Assembly (NCBI RefSeq): GCF_016583825.1
Contig: NZ_NRRV01000003.1
Coordinates: 91,212-155,211, forward strand
Direction of reading: 5' to 3'
DNA from: Thiohalocapsa halophila
GTDB taxonomy: Bacteria; Pseudomonadota; Gammaproteobacteria; Chromatiales; Chromatiaceae
DNA: 64,000 nt
A program made the translations under genes and the position numbers. The notes under the pieces were generated by a model. That model did not search any database and was not told where the DNA came from. It saw only the letters and a program-made list of their open reading frames with translations. Below, one piece after another: positions 37,055-45,692 of the stretch (the first letter of the stretch is position 1; each line of letters starts with the position of its first letter).

Positions 37055-38127
37055 GCCGCCCCCGTCCAGCCCGAGCCTTTCCAGCCTGCCTGGCTCGGGT
37101 CCGACTGCCAGCGGATGCAGTGATGGGTGCGCTCGTGCGAGGCGAAGAAGGTCCGCGACAACACCTCCGCCAAAACGCCGGTGGTGAGGAACTGGATGGA
37201 TGCCACCAGCAGCAGGATGGCCATGAACAGCAGCGGGCGCTGGCCGATGTCCTCGCCGAAGCCGAACTTGACGATCATGAGCCACACCATCGTCAGCCCG
37301 CCGACGGCGCCGAAGCCGAGCCCGATGGCGCCGAAGAAATGCCCCGGCCGCGCGCCGTAGCGCAGAAAAAAGAACGCCACCAGCAGGTCCAGCAGCACCC
37401 GAAAGGTGCGCGAGATGCCGTACTTGGACGCGCCGCGCTCGCGGGCGCGGTGGCTGACCTCGGTCTCGCCGATGCGCGCCGGGTCCGTAATGCCCGCCAC
37501 CCACACAGGAATGAAGCGGTGCATCTCGCCGAACAGCCGCACCTCCTTGATGATCTCGGCGCGGTAGACCTTCAGGCTGCAGCCGTAATCGTGCAGCGTC
37601 ACGCCGGTGACCCGACCGATGAGCGCATTGGCGATGCGCGAGGGCAGCTTGCGCTTGACCAGCGCATCCCGGCGGTCCCGGCGCCAGCCCTGGAGCAGGT
37701 CCAGGTCCCGGTCCATGAGCTCATCGACCATGCGCGGGATGTCCGCCGGGTCGTTCTGGAGGTCCCCGTCCAGGCTCGCCACCAGGCGTCCCCGGGCGGC
37801 ATCGAAGCCCGCCTGCATCGCCGCCGTCTGCCCGAAGTTGCGCCGGAAGCGGATCACGCGCACATGCCGGCCGTAATGGTCCGCCTCTGCCTGCACGCGC
37901 TCGGCGGTGCCGTCCCGGCTGCCGTCGTCCACCAGGATCAGCTCCCACGGATGCCGGTAGTCCGCCAGCCCCTCGTGCACCCGCGCGAGCAGTGGCGCCA
38001 CGTTGTCCGCCTCCTCATAGAGGGGGATCACGACGGAGAGGCTGCGCGGGTCTGCGGCCGAGTCAGCGGTTGCGGGCAAAGAGATGGTCGCCGCGTCGGG
38101 CAGGGCGTGGGGGTCGGGCTGAGTCAT
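37051..38127 (-). CDS. GT2 polyprenyl-phosphate sugar transferase (ArnC/DPM1-like)
   Basis: The 358-residue product begins its catalytic domain with LSVVIPLYEEADNVAPLLAR, has the donor-site ILVDDGSRDGT and ASLDGDLQNDPADIP, and the YGCSLKVYR segment. Two membrane helices near the C-terminus follow (VAFFFLRYGARPGHFFGAIG and LLFMAILLLVASIQFL). These make polyprenyl-phosphate sugars for the neighbouring GT83 enzyme. It is the first gene of the three-gene leftward operon. Confidence 0.92.
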   Translation of the reverse strand: MTQPDPHALPDAATISLPATADSAADPRSLSVVIPLYEEADNVAPLLARVHEGLADYRHPWELILVDDGSRDGTAERVQAEADHYGRHVRVIRFRRNFGQTAAMQAGFDAARGRLVASLDGDLQNDPADIPRMVDELMDRDLDLLQGWRRDRRDALVKRKLPSRIANALIGRVTGVTLHDYGCSLKVYRAEIIKEVRLFGEMHRFIPVWVAGITDPARIGETEVSHRARERGASKYGISRTFRVLLDLLVAFFFLRYGARPGHFFGAIGLGFGAVGGLTMVWLMIVKFGFGEDIGQRPLLFMAILLLVASIQFLTTGVLAEVLSRTFFASHERTHHCIRWQSDPSQAGWKGSGWTGAA

Positions 38128-38238
38128 GGATGCTGCGAGCTGCTGGCGCCGCTGTGCCCTAAGAGGCCGGGCCCGCGGCGTGGCGCGCAGCTTAAGCCCA
38201 GCGCCCGAGGGCGTCCAGCTCTGCCAGCGTATCGGTCG

Positions 38239-39570
38239 TCATCGAGCGACCCCGGCGAGCTGAGCGCCCTGTGCCGGCGCGTCGGTCATCCCGGTGCGCC
38301 GCGTCCCGCAGCGCACGGCGACTTGGTTGCGTCCCGCGGCCTTGGCGTCATAAAGGGACTGGTCTGCGGTGCGCACCAGCGCGTCGCCGTCGCAGCCGCA
38401 CTCGGTCTGCACGGCCACGCCCAGGCTCATGGTGACGACGCCGAACGGCGAGCGTGGATGGGGAAGCCGCAAATCGGCCACTCCCCGCCGGATGGACTCG
38501 GCGATGCGCAGCGCCGCCTCCAGGCTGGTCTGTGGCAGGATGACGACGAACTCCTCGCCGCCGTAACGAGCATAGAAATCCCCGCTGCGACGCACCGCGT
38601 CGCGCAGGACACCGGCCACGGAGCGCAGCGCCTCGTCGCCGGCTTGGTGGCCGAACGCGTCGTTGAAGTTCTTGAAGTAGTCGATATCGCCCATCACCAC
38701 CACCAACGGCAAACTATCGTAGCGTAGCTCCGCCGTCAGCTGGTCGATGAAGAACCGCCGATTCGGGATCCCGGTCAGGGCATCGAACAAGGCCTCGCGA
38801 CGCAGCCGGTGGTGGGCCCGCCCGAGCATGCGCCCGGTGACCAAGATCAGCGCCAGCCCCGCCGCGGCGACCAGCCCATGGCTCAGCAGCAGAGCGCGCA
38901 GGGGCAGCGGGGCCAGTTCCGGCAGCGTGATGCTGATGCCCCCGCGCACATCCCCGACATGCTCGTCCTCGTGGCAGGCCAGGCACGGCCGCTCGGCGTA
39001 GAGCGGCGCCATGTAGCGATAGCGCTCGCCCTCCTGACGGGGTGATTCCCACACCTCGTCGACACCCGTCGCGAACCGTCGCAAGGCCGCGGCCTCCCAA
39101 GGCTCCGGGGCATTCGCCGGGCGGATCGGGTCCAGGCTGGTAATGTGGAACTGCACGCCGGGCCCGTTGGTGGCGAGCTCGTCGAGCTGCCGGGTCATGT
39201 ACGCGGGATTGATTTTGGTGAGGGTCAAGTCCGGTGCGACCCGGACGTCCCGCTGCGGACCATCCAGGTAGGGATTCGGCTGGGTATCCGGTGTCACCGG
39301 CACATAGACGCCGCCATGATCGGCGTTCCAGCGCCGGGTCAGCACCAGCAGCTGGAAGAAGGACCGCGCGGTCTGCAGGGCGAGGTCGTTGCGATGGTCC
39401 ACAGCCTGGCCGAGGTTCCAGGCGAGCGAAACCGCCACCAGCGCCACCCAGCCCAGCGCAGCCAGAGACAGCCGCAGCGCTTGCCAGCGGTCGGCGGTGT
39501 GCAGCGACAGCAGTGCATGAAAACGACCGACGGCTCCCCCGTCGGCACCCGGCTCTTTACGCCCGATCAT
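38239..39570 (-). CDS. Diguanylate cyclase with Tll0287-type (DUF3365) c-heme sensor domain
   Basis: The 443-residue product has an N-terminal membrane helix, a periplasmic DUF3365-like domain with a CLACHE heme-c site near residue 195 and the TKINPAYMTRQ segment, and a second membrane helix. A GGDEF domain follows with ALTGIPNRRFFIDQL and the active-site YGGEEF near residue 337. It makes c-di-GMP, presumably in response to redox or small gas ligands at the heme; that input is inferred. ATG at 39570 is chosen; upstream starts exist. 39571-39889 holds no recognised gene. Confidence 0.88.
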   Translation of the reverse strand: MIGRKEPGADGGAVGRFHALLSLHTADRWQALRLSLAALGWVALVAVSLAWNLGQAVDHRNDLALQTARSFFQLLVLTRRWNADHGGVYVPVTPDTQPNPYLDGPQRDVRVAPDLTLTKINPAYMTRQLDELATNGPGVQFHITSLDPIRPANAPEPWEAAALRRFATGVDEVWESPRQEGERYRYMAPLYAERPCLACHEDEHVGDVRGGISITLPELAPLPLRALLLSHGLVAAAGLALILVTGRMLGRAHHRLRREALFDALTGIPNRRFFIDQLTAELRYDSLPLVVVMGDIDYFKNFNDAFGHQAGDEALRSVAGVLRDAVRRSGDFYARYGGEEFVVILPQTSLEAALRIAESIRRGVADLRLPHPRSPFGVVTMSLGVAVQTECGCDGDALVRTADQSLYDAKAAGRNQVAVRCGTRRTGMTDAPAQGAQLAGVAR

Positions 39571-39889
39571 GTCGCGACCGTGATGCAGTCGTCTCGTCGT
39601 TGTGCCAACCGCCATAGGGTTTTGGCCAAATCTCAGCGCTTATCCCGTAAGCGGCGCAGGGAATAGCAAGAACTATAGCCGACCCAGCGCCCGCGGCTGG
39701 CTCGTGCATCACAATCGGCGGTATCGGTTCTTCAGCCCGAGACGCAGCGCGGTGCATTCGGCGCACCGCGCTGGACAGTCCTGCCCCGGAGCGACAAACT
39801 TCCGAGGAGAATTCGACGGATGAAGCTCATGCGACCAGTTTGCAGCGCCGAGTCGACCGAAGCCGTTGCCATCGCACGGCACTAGCCCG

Positions 39890-40954
39890 ATGACCGAGCC
39901 CGACCGTGTCATCAGCCCCGCCGAGGCCGCCGACGACGGCGCGCTCGACCGCGCTATCCGCCCGCGCAAGCTGGCGGACTATGTCGGCCAGCCGGTGGTG
40001 TGCGAGCAGATGGAGATCTTCCTCCAAGCCGCCCGCGGCCGCGGCGAGGCCCTCGACCACACGCTCATCTTCGGCCCGCCCGGGCTCGGCAAGACCACGC
40101 TCTCGCACATCATCGCCCACGAGATGCAGGTCAACCTGCGCCAGACCTCGGGGCCGGTGCTGGACAAGCCCGGGGACCTCGCGGCGCTGCTCACCAACCT
40201 GGAGTCCGGCGACGTGCTCTTCGTCGACGAGATCCACCGGCTGAGCCCCGTGGTCGAAGAGATCCTCTACCCAGCCATGGAGGACTTCCAGCTCGACATC
40301 ATGATCGGCGAGGGCCCCGCCGCCCGCTCCATCAAGCTGGATCTGCCGCCCTTCACGCTGGTGGGCGCCACCACCCGTGCCGGGCTGCTGACCTCGCCGC
40401 TGCGGGACCGCTTCGGCATCGTCCAGCGCCTGGAGTACTACAGCGCCGAGGACCTCACCCGCATCGTCCGGCGCTCGGCGCAGATCCTGGCCATCCACGC
40501 CGAAGCCGACGGCGCCGCCGAGATCGCCCGGCGCTCCCGCGGCACCCCGCGCATCGCCAACCGGCTGCTGCGGCGCGTGCGCGACTTCGCGCAGGTGAAG
40601 GCGGGGGGGCAGATCACGCGCGACGTCGCCGACCAGGCGCTCGGCATGCTCAAGGTGGACGGGCTCGGCTTCGACCACATGGACCGCCGCTTGCTCCAGG
40701 CGGTCATCGAGAAGTTCGACGGCGGCCCCGTGGGCGTGGAGAGCCTGGCAGCGGCCATCGGTGAGGAGCGCGGCACCATCGAGGACGTGCTGGAGCCCTT
40801 CCTGATCCAGCAGGGCTATCTGGTGCGCACCCCGCGGGGCCGGATGGCCACGCAAAGCGCCTATCGGCACTTCGGTCTGGCGCAGCCGCGGCGCGATGGC
40901 GCGCCGGTGCAGGACCTGTTCGAGCAGCCTCCCGGCCCCCCTGTGTCAGGGTAG
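39890..40954 (+). CDS. ruvB: Holliday junction branch migration ATPase RuvB
   Basis: RuvB is the hexameric motor that with RuvA moves Holliday junctions. The 354-residue product has [11 protein letters not shown], Walker [19 protein letters not shown] near residue 61, Walker [13 protein letters not shown], the sensor region [20 protein letters not shown] and the C-terminal winged helix. ATG at 39890 is preferred over ATG 39866. It stands alone here: ruvA and ruvC are not adjacent, unlike the common ruvCAB order. Nothing else was recognised in the 220 bases after it. Confidence 0.97.
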   Translation: MTEPDRVISPAEAADDGALDRAIRPRKLADYVGQPVVCEQMEIFLQAARGRGEALDHTLIFGPPGLGKTTLSHIIAHEMQVNLRQTSGPVLDKPGDLAALLTNLESGDVLFVDEIHRLSPVVEEILYPAMEDFQLDIMIGEGPAARSIKLDLPPFTLVGATTRAGLLTSPLRDRFGIVQRLEYYSAEDLTRIVRRSAQILAIHAEADGAAEIARRSRGTPRIANRLLRRVRDFAQVKAGGQITRDVADQALGMLKVDGLGFDHMDRRLLQAVIEKFDGGPVGVESLAAAIGEERGTIEDVLEPFLIQQGYLVRTPRGRMATQSAYRHFGLAQPRRDGAPVQDLFEQPPGPPVSG

Positions 40955-41175
40955 TTGCCGCAACACCCTGCTGATCCGCACTTTTTCCGGGGCGACAATT
41001 GGAAAAGAGCTTTGACCTTGGCTCGCCCTACCCCACCATCTGCTCACCAGATACCCAGCGCACGCCAGTTTTCGGTTTCTTGTGCAGAAAACCTGCTGAT
41101 CTGTCTTCTCCTCCTCGACCCTCGCCCCTCGAAACTCGCTACTTTCCGCCACAACGACAACGATGGTGACCACCG

Positions 41176-42222
41176 ATGATGAGGCTGACTGCACTCCTGC
41201 TGCTGCTCGCGGCGAGCTATGCCCTGCAACCGGCGCTGGCCGCGAGCGATGCCGAGGTCCTCACCGAGCTCGAAAACCCCGGCTATCACTCCAAGCCGGA
41301 CTGGTTCAAGAATTCCTTCCTGGACATCCGCGAGGACGTCTCTGATGCCGCCGAGGCCGGCAAGCGCGTCATGCTCTACTTCTACCAGGACGGCTGCCCC
41401 TACTGCGAGAAGCTGCTGCGGGAGAACTTCGCCGATCAGGAGATCAGCCAAACGGCGCGGGACGGCTTCGACGTCATCGCCATCAACATCTGGGGCGATC
41501 GCGAAGTGACCGACACGGCCGGTGCCGCGACCACAGAGAAACAGTTCGCCGCGGCGCTCGGCGTGCAGTACACCCCCACCATCCTGCTGTTGGACGAGGA
41601 CGCCAATGCGGTGCTGCGCATCGACGGCTACTATCCGCCGCACCAGTTCCATGCCGGGCTGCAATACGTCGCCCTGAAGCGCGAGCGCGACGGCGAGTCC
41701 TTCCGCGACTTCTACCAACGCCAAGACGCCAAAGCGGCCTCCGGCGAGCTGCACCAAGAGCCCGGCTTCCTCGAGCCGCCGCTCAAGCTCGCCGACAACC
41801 GGGCCGAATCCGAGCGCCCGCTGGTGGTGATGTTCGAGCAGCCCGTCTGCACCGCCTGCGACGAGCTGCACCACGACATCCTGCGCCGGGACCCGGTGGC
41901 GCTGGCGCTCACCAACCTGGACGCAGTCGTGGTGGACACCTATTCCAAGGACAGCATCCAGACCCCGGACGGCCGCGACATGCCCATCCGCGACTGGGCC
42001 GCCGAGCTCGGTATCAACTACACGCCGAGCCTGGTCTTCTTCGATACCGAGGGCGAAGAGGTCTTCCGCACCGACGGCTATCTCAAGGCCTTCCACATCC
42101 ACGGCCTGCTCGACTACGTCGCCACCGGCGCCTACGCGCACCAGCCCAACTTCCAGCGCTGGCTCCAGCACCGCACCGATGCCCTGCACGCCCGCGGCAT
42201 CGACTACGACCTGATGCGCTAA
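41176..42222 (+). CDS. Exported protein with two thioredoxin-like domains
   Basis: The 348-residue product has a signal peptide (MMRLTALLLLLAASYALQPA with cleavage after ALA) and then two thioredoxin-fold domains: one with GCPYCEKLL near residue 73 and one with VCTACDEL near residue 223. Each is followed by the cis-proline strand (QYTPTILLL, NYTPSLVFF). It resembles SoxW/DsbD-gamma-like periplasmic thioredoxins, so it probably reduces or exchanges disulfides in the periplasm. The paired CxxC domains are less common. It has no obvious operon partner. Confidence 0.8.
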   Translation: MMRLTALLLLLAASYALQPALAASDAEVLTELENPGYHSKPDWFKNSFLDIREDVSDAAEAGKRVMLYFYQDGCPYCEKLLRENFADQEISQTARDGFDVIAINIWGDREVTDTAGAATTEKQFAAALGVQYTPTILLLDEDANAVLRIDGYYPPHQFHAGLQYVALKRERDGESFRDFYQRQDAKAASGELHQEPGFLEPPLKLADNRAESERPLVVMFEQPVCTACDELHHDILRRDPVALALTNLDAVVVDTYSKDSIQTPDGRDMPIRDWAAELGINYTPSLVFFDTEGEEVFRTDGYLKAFHIHGLLDYVATGAYAHQPNFQRWLQHRTDALHARGIDYDLMR

Positions 42223-42245
42223 CCCAGGGCTCTGACTGATCTGAC

Positions 42246-42398
42246 TCAGGGCTTGATATCCAGCACCGGCGTATCGGCGAAGGCATCGATGCCGTCGATC
42301 TCGATGACGTTGCCTTGTACGCCCAGCACGCGGCAGCGGCTCAACGCGATCAGGTTCGGACGCACCGGGGCGCGGGTCGCGAACACCCCGCGCAGGTG
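42246..42398 (-). pseudogene. trmO: Fragment of tRNA (t6A37) N6-methyltransferase TrmO
   Basis: The minus strand encodes GVFATRAPVRPNLIALSRCR followed by VLGVQGNVIEIDGIDAFAD and TPVLDIKP, the conserved central part of TrmO/TsaA. The upstream (N-terminal) half is missing: at about 42400 the sequence changes to a plus-strand coding region of a different gene. The frame ends right after the DIKP motif. Only about 50 residues remain, so the gene is inactive. Confidence 0.75.
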
Positions 42399-42481
42399 AG
42401 CCTGTCCCTCGGCGAGCGCGGCGAGCTGATCACCAAGGAGAAGCACGGCGAGCGCCTCTCCCGCAAGCACCGGCGCCTGCT

Positions 42482-43057
42482 CTGGAAGCCGAGCGCGAGT
42501 GCACCTTCCCGGCGCGCCTGCGCACGGACCCGTGCTTGATGGAGGACCTCCTCGCCGAGACCATGGACGACCTGGACTGGCCCCGCGAGACCCTGGTGGA
42601 CTACGAGATCCAGCCGGATGCCGCAACCGTCTGGCTGGACGTGGATCTGCCGGAGATCGGCGACCTGCCCCAGCGCGAGGCGCGCATGGCCAAGCGCCGG
42701 CGCCGGCTCTTGGTCAAGGATAAGCCCAAGACCCGCCTGCGCCGGGAATATGCGCAGCATGTGCACGGCATCGTGCTGCGCACCGCAGGCACGGTCTTCG
42801 CGACCCTTCCCGGCGTGCAGCGCGTGGTGCTCTCCGGCTACTCCCAGCGCCTCGACCCCGCCACCGGCGTCGTCAACGACGACTACCTGCTGTCGGTGGA
42901 CTTCGACCGCGACGGCTTCGCGCGTATCGACTTCGACGCCCTGGAGCGGGTGGACCCGGTGGCCGCCGTCGCCGCCTTCCCCCATCGGCGCCGGCTCCTG
43001 AAGCGCGACGGCTTTCGCGCCATCGAGCCCTTCGCGATGGCCGGCGCCCTTGACTAA
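42482..43057 (+). pseudogene. C-terminal part of an unrecognised protein
   Basis: The plus strand is coding from about 42482 (LEAERECTFPARL) through LAETMDDLDWPRETLVDYEI to HVHGIVLRTAGTVFATLP, VVLSGYSQRLDPATG and the stop at 43057. It has no proper start in this frame apart from TTG 42536 or ATG 42539. Another frame just upstream (KEKHGERLSRKHRRLLWK, 42441-42490) may be the earlier part with a frameshift. The N-terminal half appears deleted together with the 5' half of trmO. I cannot name the family. Confidence 0.55.
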
Positions 43058-43115
43058 GATGGCCGCAGCGCGAGCCCACCGGGGGCCCGCGAGCCGTCCC
43101 TTTGGAGACCTGCCG

Positions 43116-45422
43116 ATGACCGCGTTGCAGCAAGACGTCACAGATATTCTGACGCGGGTCCACCGCCCCGGCGACTTCTATGCCGCCGGCACCATGGACC
43201 TCCATCTGCCGCGGTTGCGCGTGGACGGCGTCGGCACCGTCGCCTTGCCGCTGTTGCCGATGCAGGCGGAGCAGCTCATTGCCGTCGCCGAGCAGGCCCC
43301 CTATGGCCGCGGCACCGACACCCTGGTGGATACCGAGGTCCGGCGCACCTGGCAGATCGACGCCAGCCGCATAGACCTGGGCGGCCGGCACTGGGGCAAG
43401 GACCTGGCCCGCACCGTCCGCGACGCGGCCGCCGGCCTCGGCGTGCGCGGCGAGGTGCAGGCCGAGCTCTACAAGCTCCTGATCTACGACGCCGGCGGCT
43501 TCTTTCTGAGCCACCGCGACACCGAGAAGGCCCCCGGCATGTTCGCCACCCTGGTGGTGACCCTGCCCTGCGAGTACACCGGCGGCGAGCTGGTCATCCG
43601 CCACAAGGCCCATGAGGCGCGGCTCGATCTGCACACCGACGACCCGAGCCAGGCCGCCTACGCCGCCTTCTACGCCGACTGCCGCCATGAAGTCAGCCCC
43701 GTGGAGAGCGGCCATCGCCTGGCGCTGATCTACAACCTGCTGCGCCCCGAAGGCGAGCCCCTGCTCCAGCCGCCGGACCACGACCAAGAGCGCAGGCAGC
43801 TCGCGGAGCTGCTGAGCGCCTGGCAGGGCGCGAGCCCGGCGGCGGCGCTGCCGCATAAGCTCATCTATCCCCTGGAGCACAGCTACACCGAGGCCGAGCT
43901 CGGCTTCGCCACCCTCAAGGGCGCCGACGCCGCCGCGGCTGGGGTCGTGCTCGGCGCCGCCACCGATGCGGACTGCGACGCACAGCTCGCCATGGTCACC
44001 ATCGGCGAGAGCGGCTGGGCCGAGCACTTCGGCGGCGGGTATTGGGACGACGAGGGCGGATTCGAGATCGGCGAGGTCATCGACAGCTGGCAGCAGCTGC
44101 ACACCTGGCGGCTGCCGGATGGCTCGGCGCTGGATATGGCGCCGCTGCCCTTCGACGCAGAAGAGGTCTGTCCCCCCGACGCCTTCGCCGATAAGGACGC
44201 CCTGGAGCCGGACTTCGAGGAGGCCACCGGCAACGAGGGCGCCACGTTCGAGCGCATTTATCAGCGCGCCGCGCTGGTGCTCTGGCCTCGGCAAAGGCGT
44301 GCGCAGGTGCTGGCGGACGGCGGCCCCGGGGTCAGCGTGCCCTATCTGACCAACCTGGTGAGCCGATTGCCGGTGGATCAACCGCACGAGGCAGCCGCAG
44401 GCCGGGGTGCGGCCCTTCGGCAAGAGGCCCTGGACCTTGCGGGCTGCATCCGGGACACCTGGCCGGCATCGGAGTATGAGCGCCAGCAGCTCGGCAAGCG
44501 CGGCCACACCAGCGGCCTGCTCGATGCCCTGCGCCGGCTTGGTCAAGCCGACGCTGCCGCGCACTTCGTCGCAGAGGTCTGTGCCGCCGGCGGCTATACG
44601 GACGAGGACAACGCGGCCGTCGTGCACCTGTGCGCCGAGCTGCCCGCTGCGCGTGCCGCCAGCCTGCTGCAGTTGGTCATCGCCGGCAATGCAGGGCGCG
44701 ACCCCGCCGCCTGCGCGCGGCTCCTCGCGCGCTGCACCGAGCAACTGCCGGAGGCGGCCACGGCAAACTTACAGCCGGCGGCATCCGCCTTGCTTCACGG
44801 CCTGCCCGATGCCGCTGGAGCGCCAGCACCAACACCGGACGGATTCGGCCCGGCCCCGCCGCAGCCGACTGCGGATCTGGTGCTCGGCGCGCTCTTGGGC
44901 CTGAGCCGCATCGACACCGACCTTGCCGACCGGGCCCTGCGCCACTGCTTGGAACGCCCCGCCTTATACGACCCGGACGCCATCCTCCTCCCCGCCTCGC
45001 TGGCCGTCGCCGCTACCCAAGACCGGGCCGATATGGCCGCCCTGCCCCCGGCGCTCGTCGGGCTGCGGGACGCGGTGCTCCGTCACCTGGACAACCGCCT
45101 CGGGGAAGCCCTCGCCCCGCCGCCGGACTGGCAGCGCGCCGCCGAGGTCCGCTGCACCTGCTCCGATTGCAGCGATCTGAACCGCTTCCTCGCCTCCCCC
45201 ACCGAAGCCACCTGGAAGCTCAAGGCCGCCGAGCCCAAGCGCCGGCACGTCGAGCACAGGATCCGAAGCCACCGCTGCGACCTCGACACCCACACCGAAA
45301 AGACCGGCCGCCCCTACTCCCTGGTCTGCACCAAGAACCAAGCCAGCTATCAGCGCCGCGTGCAGCAGCGGCAGAAAGACATCGAAAACCGGGCGCTGTT
45401 GACCGGCGAGCGTCCGTGCTGA
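43116..45422 (+). CDS. Large 2OG-Fe(II) oxygenase-domain protein
   Basis: The N-terminal about 220 residues form a prolyl-hydroxylase-like dioxygenase: YDAGGFFLSHRDTEK supplies the HxD metal pair near residue 132, and RHEVSPVESGHRLALIYNLL the distal His near 190 and the 2OG-binding Arg near 201. The remaining about 550 residues are not recognised; near the C-terminus CTCSDCSDLNRF and later Cys/His residues could bind zinc. ATG at 43116 has GGAGA seven bases upstream. The 768-residue length is far above simple P4H-type enzymes. Substrate unknown. Confidence 0.75.
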   Translation: MTALQQDVTDILTRVHRPGDFYAAGTMDLHLPRLRVDGVGTVALPLLPMQAEQLIAVAEQAPYGRGTDTLVDTEVRRTWQIDASRIDLGGRHWGKDLARTVRDAAAGLGVRGEVQAELYKLLIYDAGGFFLSHRDTEKAPGMFATLVVTLPCEYTGGELVIRHKAHEARLDLHTDDPSQAAYAAFYADCRHEVSPVESGHRLALIYNLLRPEGEPLLQPPDHDQERRQLAELLSAWQGASPAAALPHKLIYPLEHSYTEAELGFATLKGADAAAAGVVLGAATDADCDAQLAMVTIGESGWAEHFGGGYWDDEGGFEIGEVIDSWQQLHTWRLPDGSALDMAPLPFDAEEVCPPDAFADKDALEPDFEEATGNEGATFERIYQRAALVLWPRQRRAQVLADGGPGVSVPYLTNLVSRLPVDQPHEAAAGRGAALRQEALDLAGCIRDTWPASEYERQQLGKRGHTSGLLDALRRLGQADAAAHFVAEVCAAGGYTDEDNAAVVHLCAELPAARAASLLQLVIAGNAGRDPAACARLLARCTEQLPEAATANLQPAASALLHGLPDAAGAPAPTPDGFGPAPPQPTADLVLGALLGLSRIDTDLADRALRHCLERPALYDPDAILLPASLAVAATQDRADMAALPPALVGLRDAVLRHLDNRLGEALAPPPDWQRAAEVRCTCSDCSDLNRFLASPTEATWKLKAAEPKRRHVEHRIRSHRCDLDTHTEKTGRPYSLVCTKNQASYQRRVQQRQKDIENRALLTGERPC

Positions 45423-45616
45423 CGCCCCAGTGGGGCTGGCAGCCCCCCGGCTGCTTCATTCTCACGCGAAGGAAAGCGGCCCAGAAAAGGCGCCAAGCGC
45501 AATTCATTATGCGAGGCCCGACGCCGGCCGCCAGCTTTGGTCTCGCCCATAACTCCAATCACTCGCATAAGCGCCGGCCAAGGAAGATAAGGGCGTACGG
45601 TGGACAAGGGGCGTAG

Positions 45617-45690
45617 GCGTAGGGTGGACAAGCGCAGCGCAGTCCACCAACTTACGCGAGGGGCCAAGGCCAATCGGCTGGGACCAGCAC
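45617..45690. repeat. REP-like element, copy 1
   Basis: A 74-base element beginning cgtagggtggacaagcgcag has a hairpin stem ggtggac (45623-45629)/gtccacc (45642-45648) and a conserved tail ending gctgggaccagcac. It is repeated almost exactly at 50183-50256. Both copies precede the duplicated DUF1566/DUF1353 unit. The stretch 45423-45616 holds nothing recognised. Confidence 0.8.
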
Positions 45691-45692
45691 CG

